A model generated the notes under the pieces. The model worked only from the letters and a program-made list of their open reading frames with translations, was not told the origin of the DNA and searched no databases. A stretch of 64,000 nt of DNA, taken from the NCBI GenBank assembly GCA_030654075.1, contig JAURYB010000079.1, forward strand, positions 18,192-82,191. Direction: 5' to 3'. The translations under genes were made by a program, and so were the position numbers. The first letter of the stretch is position 1; the number at the start of each line of letters is the position of its first letter. This DNA comes from Bacteroidales bacterium. Lineage in GTDB: Bacteria; Bacteroidota; Bacteroidia; Bacteroidales; UBA4417. Of the stretch, positions 17,914-24,824 are shown piece after piece.

Positions 17914-19479
17914 CTATTTTGATTTACCTGATCTGTTTTGTTCAGGAACAACATGCGGCAGAAACATGGTAAAGGTACTACCTTTTCCGGGTTCGCTTTC
18001 AACCGATATTGTACCGCCGTGTTTTTCAACAATAAATTTAACGTAACTGAGCCCAAGCCCGAATCCTTTTACATTATGTACATCACCGGTGGGAACACGG
18101 TATAATTTTTCAAAAATTCTTTTCAGATTAGCTTTGCTGATTCCCATGCCCTTGTCGGTAACACTGATGTAAATACCATTTTCGGCATCAGCTGTCGAAA
18201 CCATGATTTGTGGTTTTCGGGGTGAATATTTATTGGCATTGTCAAGTAGGTTAAAAATGACATTCGACAAATGCACTTTATCCGCTTTAATTAACGGATG
18301 ATCCGCTTTGAGTGATTGTGTAATTACTCCATCGCGTATTTCAATCTGAATGGCAATTTTATGAATGGCATCCGCAATAAGCACATGCATATCAATAGCT
18401 TCGGGCCTGAGGTGGAGGTTCCCTTTTTCAAGAATCGCTGTTTGAAGGATTTTTTCGGCCATCTCACCCAGACGGTGATTTTCGTCACCTATTATATTAA
18501 TATAATCGGCATACATTTCGTTGCTCCTGGGAATATCTTTATCCGAAAGTGCCTGGCAAGCCAGCGATATGGTCGAAATCGGCGTCTTAAACTCATGGGT
18601 CATATTATTGATAAAGTCGTTCTTGAGTTCCGATAATTTTCGCTGCCTGATGATAGTGAAAACCGAATAACTGAACGCGGCAATAATAACAAGTACAAGC
18701 AACAAGGAAACCATCATCATCCCCCATAAGCTCTGCAGGTTGTATTTTGATTGCTGCGGAAAATAAAGCAGCAAAAAGTCACGGGTCGCAATGCCACTGC
18801 CTGAAAACAAAGGAAATGGAAAACCTTTGAAAAGTAATTCATCAGAATAATTCCCGGTTTTCTTTAGAACAATCTTATTGCGATCAGGACTGAAGACACC
18901 GAATTCGTAATTAATCCGGATTCCCTTGTTTGCAAATTCGGTTCTCAGCAATGTGTCGATCAAACCAACGGAAATCTTTGTTTCAATATCTTTATTCCCT
19001 TCATCACCTAAGGCCTGGTTCATCAGATAATTCAGCATAAACTGCTTACGCACGGCTGCTACTTCTGAATAGTTCTCGGTAATACTGGAAGGAAGTGTTC
19101 CCCGGACATTTTTATCCGAATTGCTAACTTGCTCCTGGCTTTTTCCGGATGGTGCCAGGATCCGGCCTTCCAGGGCAGGTTGTTTTGCCATTTCAATACC
19201 TTGTGTATCCGAATTTGAAATATTTTGTATTCCCGAAGTATTCAGTTGTATCACACTTGTATCACGCAAGAGCTCCAGTGAACTGTTGGTTGTACGTCGC
19301 GAAATTTCAATAGTTTCGAGCTTTATTAACGCAAGATTTACAGCGTCGTCGATACTGCGCCTGAAATTGGCTTCCCTGAGTTGCAATGAATTCTGGATCC
19401 AGTATACCTGTATGCCAATAAATACAGCCATTGCGACTGACATGATCACTATTAATAAAACCAGTAATTGCTTTTTCAC
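17914..19479 (-). CDS. Sensor histidine kinase (RprX-like)
   Basis: Membrane kinase of 521 residues. First membrane segment about residues 4-27, a periplasmic sensor region of about 225 residues, second segment about 251-276. The HisKA box has phospho-accepting His295 (NNMTHEFKTPIS). The ATPase domain shows the N box (NVIFNLLDNANKYS), G1 box (DKGMGIS) and G2 box (GFGLGLSYVKFIVEKHGG). It is the first gene of the operon with the response regulator. The ligand is not predictable. The start codon lies 190 bases from the first TTAAC repeat cluster. Confidence 0.93.
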   Translation of the reverse strand: MKKQLLVLLIVIMSVAMAVFIGIQVYWIQNSLQLREANFRRSIDDAVNLALIKLETIEISRRTTNSSLELLRDTSVIQLNTSGIQNISNSDTQGIEMAKQPALEGRILAPSGKSQEQVSNSDKNVRGTLPSSITENYSEVAAVRKQFMLNYLMNQALGDEGNKDIETKISVGLIDTLLRTEFANKGIRINYEFGVFSPDRNKIVLKKTGNYSDELLFKGFPFPLFSGSGIATRDFLLLYFPQQSKYNLQSLWGMMMVSLLLVLVIIAAFSYSVFTIIRQRKLSELKNDFINNMTHEFKTPISTISLACQALSDKDIPRSNEMYADYINIIGDENHRLGEMAEKILQTAILEKGNLHLRPEAIDMHVLIADAIHKIAIQIEIRDGVITQSLKADHPLIKADKVHLSNVIFNLLDNANKYSPRKPQIMVSTADAENGIYISVTDKGMGISKANLKRIFEKLYRVPTGDVHNVKGFGLGLSYVKFIVEKHGGTISVESEPGKGSTFTMFLPHVVPEQNRSGKSK

Positions 19480-19668
19480 CCGTTTGGTATATGTTTTTAA
19501 GTCTGTCCTGTCAAAGACAGATTATATTCTGAATTAACAACTACATGGGAAAAACTGTACTCCGGTCCTTCTCCATTACCCAGCCTTCTTTTGATCAGAT
19601 ATCAAACAGCAAACTGGTCTTATAACTCCTGCAAATTTATAGTGCCTTACCATCAGTTAAATACTTGC

Positions 19669-19704
19669 TTAACATTATTTAACGTTCTTTTACTTTCGTT
19701 AACA
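19669..19704 (+). promoter_or_regulatory. Phased TTAAC operator before small RNA copy 1
   Basis: TTAACA, four bases, TTAACG, fourteen bases, TTAACA. The repeat starts are at 0, 10 and 30, with a degenerate unit (TTTACT) at 20. The last unit ends exactly 21 bases before the -7 element TACTTTTG (19726-19733), so it sits on the -33 position. The same arrangement with identical spacing occurs before copies 2 and 3. Confidence 0.75.
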
Positions 19705-19737
19705 TCCTATGCGGATTCATGACACTACTTTTGTATC

Positions 19738-19849
19738 GGTTAGTTGAGCAAAAAGTTATTTTCAATTCTCTGCTGGTTACAGAGATATTTGTTTAACGGT
19801 TTTGTTGTTTGTTTGGAAAATGCGACTCATATCATGGGTCGCATTTTTT
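19738..19849 (+). ncRNA. Small RNA gene, tandem copy 1
   Basis: About 112 bases, starting a few bases after the -7 element TACTTTTG. Conserved parts shared with copies 2 and 3 are: the 5' block ATCGGTTAGTTGA, a variable stretch, a hairpin TCTCTG / CAGAGA with a TGGTT loop, the unpaired block GTTTTGTTGTTTGTTTGG, and a Rho-independent terminator (AATGCGAC / GTCGCATT followed by T6). No open reading frame is conserved. The terminator stem differs from the other copies by paired changes, which supports a real RNA. Its family is not recognised. Confidence 0.8.
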
Positions 19850-19934
19850 AATTATCAATTCTGGGTTCATGTATTTTCACACACTAGTTTAAGGCTCCTT
19901 TCAAATTTCTTCAGCATTTAAATAATCCGGTTAC

Positions 19935-19970
19935 TTAACAAATTTTAACGTTCTTTACTTTTCGTTAACA
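19935..19970 (+). promoter_or_regulatory. Phased TTAAC operator before small RNA copy 2
   Basis: TTAACA, four bases, TTAACG, fourteen bases, TTAACA, then 21 bases to the perfect -7 element TATCTTTG (19992-19999). Spacing is identical to copies 1 and 3 although the filler bases differ. Confidence 0.75.
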
Positions 19971-20003
19971 ATTAAAACTTGATTCTAACCTTATCTTTGT
20001 ATC

Positions 20004-20117
20004 GGTTAGTTGAACAAAAGTTATTATATTAAATCTCTATAGGTTATAGAGAATTTTATTAACAAGTTTTGTTGTTTGTTTGGAAAAATGCGGTTCTTAT
20101 CGGGGCCGCATTTTTTA
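20004..20117 (+). ncRNA. Small RNA gene, tandem copy 2
   Basis: About 114 bases with the same block order as copies 1 and 3. The internal hairpin is TCTCTA / TAGAGA (paired change G-C to A-T relative to the other copies) and can extend to eight pairs around GGT. The terminator is AATGCGG / CCGCATT plus T6. The GTTTTGTTGTTTGTTTGG block is unchanged. Confidence 0.8.
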
Positions 20118-20314
20118 TTTGGCAGTTTATAATTATTCGTTCCCCGGTAGCTATTCTTGCCACAACTTTACGATATTTTTAGTCTGCTACCGGCATTTTA
20201 TCGGTAATATTTACCAGTACTAATTGGCTAATCTGTTTCTCTTCGAAATCTGTGACAATATTTGTTCACCACATCTTTTTCCCAGCGGAGTATTTAAAAA
20301 AACATTGTAACACC

Positions 20315-20350
20315 TTAACACATTTTAACGATCTTTTTATTTCGTTAACA
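20315..20350 (+). promoter_or_regulatory. Phased TTAAC operator before small RNA copy 3
   Basis: TTAACA, four bases, TTAACG, fourteen bases, TTAACA, then 21 bases to the -7 element TATTTTTG (20372-20379). Same geometry as the other two copies. Confidence 0.75.
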
Positions 20351-20383
20351 TTTAGCTGATGCTACTGGCAGTATTTTTGCATC

Positions 20384-20499
20384 GGTTAGTTAAACATAAG
20401 GTTATTCTTACAAGTCTCTGCTGGTTACAGAGATATTTTTATAACTGGTTTTGTTGTTTGTTTGGGGAAATGCGGCTCACATACTGGGCCGCATTTTTT
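20384..20499 (+). ncRNA. Small RNA gene, tandem copy 3
   Basis: About 116 bases. The hairpin TCTCTG / CAGAGA equals copy 1. The terminator is AATGCGGC / GCCGCATT plus T6. The unpaired U/G-rich block is conserved but followed by GGGGA instead of GGAAA. It ends about 108 bases before the pgi start codon, so readthrough into pgi is unlikely. Confidence 0.8.
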
Positions 20500-20606
20500 A
20501 GTATAAAACTGTCAAATTATCAATAACGATATGGCATTCTGCAATTTTTTTAGTAATTTTATACTCTTTATCATGATTAACAGGAAAATACTCAATTTTA
20601 CCAACA

Positions 20607-21959
20607 ATGATAAACCTCCAATTTCAATATAAACATGTAACGCGTTTTCTTTCGGAAGAAGAGATTCATTTAATGCAGGACGAAGTGGATATCAGTCATA
20701 GTCTGCTGGTTGAAAAAGCAGGAAAAGGGAATCAGTTCCTGGGATGGATTGATCTTCCTGCAAAAATTGATGAAACCCTGATCAGTAGCATCGAAACTGA
20801 TGCAAAAGCGTTGCGCGAAAAGATTGAAATTCTAGTTGTGATTGGAATTGGCGGATCATACCTGGGATCACGGGCCATAATCGAAGCACTTTCTTCTCCA
20901 TTTTCCGCATTTGCAGGCAGTAATAAAAAGCCGGTGGTTTTATATGCGGGCAACTCTATCAGCCAGGACTATCACGCTGAATTACTACACTTGCTCGATA
21001 ATAAAGAATATGCCATTATAGTTATTTCCAAATCAGGCACAACCACTGAACCGGCAATTGCTTTCAGGCTTTTAAAAAATCATATTGAAAAAAAATACGG
21101 TATAGAGGAATCTGCAAGCCGGATAATCGCCATCACTGATAGTTCAAAAGGAGCACTGAAAAGCCTTTCGGAAAAAAACGGGTATAAAACTTATGTAATT
21201 CCTGATGATATGGGAGGGCGATATTCCGTGCTAACTGCTGTCGGCTTGCTACCGGTTGCAATAGCAGGATACAATATCAGGGAGCTTATTGAAGGTGCAA
21301 ATGAGATGCGGAAGGCTTGTGTTGAAACTTCTTCATTAATTGATAATCCGGCAGCCTGCTATGCTGCAATCCGTACTTCGTTGTACCGTATGGGCAGTCA
21401 GATTGAAATTCTTGTCAATTATGAACCTTCGCTGCATTATTTCATTGAATGGTGGAAACAACTATTCGGTGAAAGTGAAGGAAAGGAAAATGAAGGCTTA
21501 TTCCCTGCAGGCGCAGATTTTACTAGCGACCTGCATTCGATGGGGCAGTATATTCAGGAAGGGCAACGAATGCTATTTGAAACCGTAATTCATATTCAAA
21601 AGACAAAACATTTACTCACGGTCCCTGCTGATGAGGCTGATATGGATGGCCTGAATTATTTAACCGGAAAAACACTTCACCAGGTAAACGAGATGGCTGC
21701 TCTGGGAACTACGCTGGCACATATTGACGGGGAAGTTCCCAATCTCGATATTTTACTGCCAACTATTGATGAGCGTTCACTAGGCGAATTGATCTACTTC
21801 TTCGAGTTTGCCAGTGGGCTAAGCGGTTACCTGTTGGGAATAAATCCATTTAATCAGCCCGGAGTTGAAGCGTATAAAAACAATATGTTTGCATTGCTGG
21901 GAAAACCCGGCTTTGAAAATGAAACGGAAGCAATAAGAGAACGGATTAATGAGGAATGA
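20607..21959 (+). CDS. pgi: Glucose-6-phosphate isomerase
   Basis: Interconverts glucose-6-phosphate and fructose-6-phosphate in glycolysis. At 450 residues it belongs to the short bacterial/archaeal-type PGI branch. Landmarks: VVIGIGGSYLGSRAIIEAL, the phosphate-binding VISKSGTTTEPAIAFRLL, DDMGGRYSVLTAVGLLP (catalytic Arg), the GKENEGLFPAGADFTSDLHSMGQ region with the catalytic Glu/His, and NQPGVEAYKNNMFALLGKPGFE with the catalytic Lys near the C-terminus. No other glycolytic gene is adjacent. Confidence 0.97.
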   Translation: MINLQFQYKHVTRFLSEEEIHLMQDEVDISHSLLVEKAGKGNQFLGWIDLPAKIDETLISSIETDAKALREKIEILVVIGIGGSYLGSRAIIEALSSPFSAFAGSNKKPVVLYAGNSISQDYHAELLHLLDNKEYAIIVISKSGTTTEPAIAFRLLKNHIEKKYGIEESASRIIAITDSSKGALKSLSEKNGYKTYVIPDDMGGRYSVLTAVGLLPVAIAGYNIRELIEGANEMRKACVETSSLIDNPAACYAAIRTSLYRMGSQIEILVNYEPSLHYFIEWWKQLFGESEGKENEGLFPAGADFTSDLHSMGQYIQEGQRMLFETVIHIQKTKHLLTVPADEADMDGLNYLTGKTLHQVNEMAALGTTLAHIDGEVPNLDILLPTIDERSLGELIYFFEFASGLSGYLLGINPFNQPGVEAYKNNMFALLGKPGFENETEAIRERINEE

Positions 21960-21967
21960 AATAGACA

Positions 21968-22013
21968 TGGCGATTGGGAGAGGGGCGAGGGGCGAAGCAG
22001 AGAGAAGGGGATA
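21968..22013. repeat. Purine-rich intergenic tract, copy a
   Basis: Almost pure A/G on the plus strand with GAGGGGCGAGGGG-type units, directly after pgi. Related tracts follow the stop codon at 24643 and lie at 47603-47669. Confidence 0.4.
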
Positions 22014-22141
22014 TCCAACCTGGTTATTTGAACCTTTGAACGGCGACGGCATTTGCACTTCGGCTTCACTCAGTGCCCTTTGAAAGCAAAGTAGTTGGAC
22101 TTATTAACGCTGAATTCTTTAAAAAACGAAAGGAGATTACC

Positions 22142-22888
22142 ATGGAAAACAGGTTATTCGATTATATGAATAAGCGTATCGGCGGCGATTTTATTCCTTC
22201 CGACTTCATAAAGGAAGCCGGGCCGGTGATAACAATTTCGCGGCAAACCGGATGCGGTGCCAGAGGAATTGCCTGGGAAATATGTGAAGAATTAAATAAA
22301 CCGTCAGTTAAAACTGACAGAAATGATGACAAAAAAGAACCGTCAGTTAAAACTGACGGAAATGGAAAATGGAAATATATCAGCCGTGAAATCCTTCAGG
22401 AATCTGCCGAACAGTTAAACCTGGATCCCGAGGCATTAAAACATGTTATCGATGATAAAAACCGGGGCATGATGGATCAGATCGTAAGTGCGCTTTCAAC
22501 GCATTCGCACAAGAGTGATCAGAAAATTATGAAAACGGTGCAGGATGTAATCAGGCAGTTCGCAAACAATGGGAAAGTAATTATCATAGGCAGGGGAGGA
22601 GCCAGCATTTGTCGGGATATAAAACATTCGCTTCACGTTAGGCTGGTAGCCCCCGTAGACTGGCGCATAGCAGAAATAGCGCGCCGGCTGGATTTCAGCA
22701 AAGCTTATGCCACCGAATATGTGAAAAAACGTGATGAAGAACGTGAATTGCTGATCACAAAACTTTTAGGTAAAAAACCTGATAGTTCAGCTTATGATGT
22801 TGAATTGAACCGTAGCCGTTTTACCGAAAAAGAACTTGCTGGTGCAATTATTAACCTTGCACAGATAAAAGGTCTGATAAGAACTTAA
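22142..22888 (+). CDS. Cytidylate kinase-like family protein with repeat-derived insertion
   Basis: P-loop kinase-like protein of 248 residues from the ATG at 22142, which follows a good ribosome site (AAAGGAG) by 6 bases; the longer frame from 22073 is unlikely. The start of the fold (PVITISRQTGCGARGIAWEICEEL) carries an altered Walker A as in the Cytidylate_kin_2 family. KVIIIGRGGASICRDIKHSLHVRLVAP and a REARR-like ...RRLDFSKAYATEYVKKRDEER lid follow. After residue 53 two copies of a 13-residue unit (PSVKTDRNDDKKE, PSVKTDGNGKWK) are encoded by palindromic DNA repeats. The substrate is unknown; it may not be CMP. Confidence 0.8.
   Translation: MENRLFDYMNKRIGGDFIPSDFIKEAGPVITISRQTGCGARGIAWEICEELNKPSVKTDRNDDKKEPSVKTDGNGKWKYISREILQESAEQLNLDPEALKHVIDDKNRGMMDQIVSALSTHSHKSDQKIMKTVQDVIRQFANNGKVIIIGRGGASICRDIKHSLHVRLVAPVDWRIAEIARRLDFSKAYATEYVKKRDEERELLITKLLGKKPDSSAYDVELNRSRFTEKELAGAIINLAQIKGLIRT
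22301..22359. repeat. Two palindromic CCGTCAGTTAAAACTGACGG units inside a coding region
   Basis: Unit 1 at 22301-22320 and unit 2 at 22340-22359 repeat with a 39-base period (13 codons), so both stay in frame. Each unit is a near-perfect 20-base palindrome. It looks like a mobile palindromic repeat tolerated inside a protein loop. Confidence 0.75.
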
Positions 22889-22906
22889 TTAACTAAATAA
22901 CAACTT

Positions 22907-24643
22907 TTGAAGCCTACCGGAAACTCTGAAAATACCATTCTTTCACTCAGCGATTTAAGTGTCTCGTTCAGCCACGAAGGAGCAGAGCATATTGCTGTAA
23001 ACCATATTTCGTTCGACCTGCAACGTGGCAGCACATTAGGTATTGTTGGTGAATCAGGTTCGGGAAAATCGCTTACTTCTCTTGCCATTATGGGGCTTAT
23101 CCCAAAGCCAAACGGGAAAATCAACAGCGGATCCATCCTGTTTCATACTTCCAATGGTGATAATACAGATTTACTGAACCTTCCTGAAAAGGAAATGCGG
23201 CTGTGGCGTGGTAAAAAAATTGCCATGATCTTCCAGGAACCAATGACTTCGCTTAACCCGGCTTACCGCTGCGGAAAGCAGGTAATGGAAAATATACTGG
23301 AACATGAAAAAGTTTCCCGTAAAGAGGCACGCACGCGTACCCTCGGTTTATTCAGAGAAGTTATGCTGCCTGATCCGGAACAGGCGTTTAAAGCTTATCC
23401 ACACCAAATTTCGGGCGGACAAAAACAACGTGTGATGATTGCCATGGCACTGGCCTGTAATCCGGATATTCTTATTGCAGATGAACCGACTACAGCACTG
23501 GATGTTACTGTTCAGAAAACTATTCTCGAATTGTTACGCTTGTTGCAAAAGAAACACAATATCAGCCTTATATTTATCTCGCATAACCTGGATGTAATAG
23601 CCGAAATTGCAGCCAAGGTTCTGGTTATGTACAAAGGTGAGATTGTGGAAAAAGGTTCTGTTGAACAGATTTTTAATCATCCACAACATCCATATACAAA
23701 AGGATTACTGGCATGCAGACCGCCTTTGGGAAAACGCCCACAACGATTGAAAACAATTGCAGATTTTACAGAAAAATCCGAAAACACAGCCGATACATTT
23801 ATCACCCAAAATGAGCGCGAGCTATTGCACAAGAAACTTTACTCAGCCGACCCGATTTTAAAAACTGAAGGAATCAATACTGTTTTCACCCTAAAAAGTA
23901 ACCTTGCCGGAAAACCGGTTAGGCAACATAAAGCTGTTAACAACGTTTCATTTGAAGTTTATCCGGGCGAAACACTTGGATTAGTAGGCGAATCAGGATG
24001 TGGAAAAACAACTTTGGGCCGTACTATTTTGCGGTTAGTGGAGCCAAGTTCAGGAAACACCATTTATAAAAATGTACAGGTTAACGATCTGAAATCCGCT
24101 GATCTGCGAAATCTGCGTAAGAAGTTGCAGATTATTTTCCAGGATCCGTATTCGTCACTCAATCCGCGGATTACGATAGGCGAAGCTATTATTGAACCCA
24201 TGCGGATTCATAATCTTCATGGAAATGATAATTCACGCAGAGCTAAAGTTTCCGAATTACTGCAAAAAGTAGGATTGGAAGCTTCGCATTATGGAAGATA
24301 TCCTCATGAGTTTTCGGGAGGACAACGGCAAAGGATCTGTATCGCGCGAGCACTTGCAGTTGAACCGGAGTTTATCATATGTGATGAATCCGTTTCGGCT
24401 TTGGATGTTTCAGTACAAGCCCAGGTGTTGAATTTGCTGAATGATCTGAAAAAAGAATTTGGCCTCACCTACCTGTTTATAAGTCACGATCTTTCGGTAG
24501 TCCGTTATATGAGCGACCGGCTGATGGTTATGAAAAACGGCGAGATCCAGGAAATGGGTGAAGCCGATGAGGTGTATACCAATCCACAATCGGAATATAC
24601 GCGCCTGCTGTTGGATGCGATTCCTAAGGGGATTGTCATGTAA
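22907..24643 (+). CDS. Fused dipeptide/oligopeptide-type ABC transporter ATPase (two nucleotide-binding domains)
   Basis: A 578-residue protein joining two ABC ATPase domains like DppD and DppF in one chain. Domain 1 (about 1-270): [11 protein letters not shown]alker [41 protein letters not shown]. Domain 2 (about 300-570): [56 protein letters not shown]. Each is followed by the oligopeptide-transporter C-terminal motif ([12 protein letters not shown] and [11 protein letters not shown]). The only start available after an in-frame stop at 22898 is TTG at 22907. Permeases and a binding protein are not adjacent. Confidence 0.93.
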   Translation: MKPTGNSENTILSLSDLSVSFSHEGAEHIAVNHISFDLQRGSTLGIVGESGSGKSLTSLAIMGLIPKPNGKINSGSILFHTSNGDNTDLLNLPEKEMRLWRGKKIAMIFQEPMTSLNPAYRCGKQVMENILEHEKVSRKEARTRTLGLFREVMLPDPEQAFKAYPHQISGGQKQRVMIAMALACNPDILIADEPTTALDVTVQKTILELLRLLQKKHNISLIFISHNLDVIAEIAAKVLVMYKGEIVEKGSVEQIFNHPQHPYTKGLLACRPPLGKRPQRLKTIADFTEKSENTADTFITQNERELLHKKLYSADPILKTEGINTVFTLKSNLAGKPVRQHKAVNNVSFEVYPGETLGLVGESGCGKTTLGRTILRLVEPSSGNTIYKNVQVNDLKSADLRNLRKKLQIIFQDPYSSLNPRITIGEAIIEPMRIHNLHGNDNSRRAKVSELLQKVGLEASHYGRYPHEFSGGQRQRICIARALAVEPEFIICDESVSALDVSVQAQVLNLLNDLKKEFGLTYLFISHDLSVVRYMSDRLMVMKNGEIQEMGEADEVYTNPQSEYTRLLLDAIPKGIVM

Positions 24644-24708
24644 AGGTGAGAAGGCGAGGAGCGAAATGGTGAGAAAAAGCAGAGTGAGAAAATGGGAAGC
24701 AGGAGTGG
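24644..24708. repeat. Purine-rich intergenic tract, copy b
   Basis: Plus-strand A/G-rich sequence directly after the ABC ATPase stop codon, with GGTGAGAAGGCGAGGAGCG-type units. Similar to the tracts at 21968 and 47601. Confidence 0.4.
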
Positions 24709-24824
24709 AGCAATAAAATTAACAATATGGTAATACGACAATAGTCATATAAAACTGTTATATTACTATACGCAAAAATTATTCCGGGCAAAACGGTCCG
24801 GGAAATGAATTAAAACGAATTAAA

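Noticed and set aside
19850..20314. Three-fold duplication of a longer DNA block including spacers
   Set aside because: The stretches between the small RNA copies show no similarity. Only promoter, operator and RNA parts are alike, so it is not a simple recent tandem duplication.
22073..22141. Earlier start for the cytidylate-kinase-like gene
   Set aside because: The added residues do not fit the family. A strong AAAGGAG site lies just before the ATG at 22142.
22301..22359. CRISPR array
   Set aside because: Only two copies, palindromic, and inside an intact coding frame. No cas gene and no other spaced repeat array was seen.
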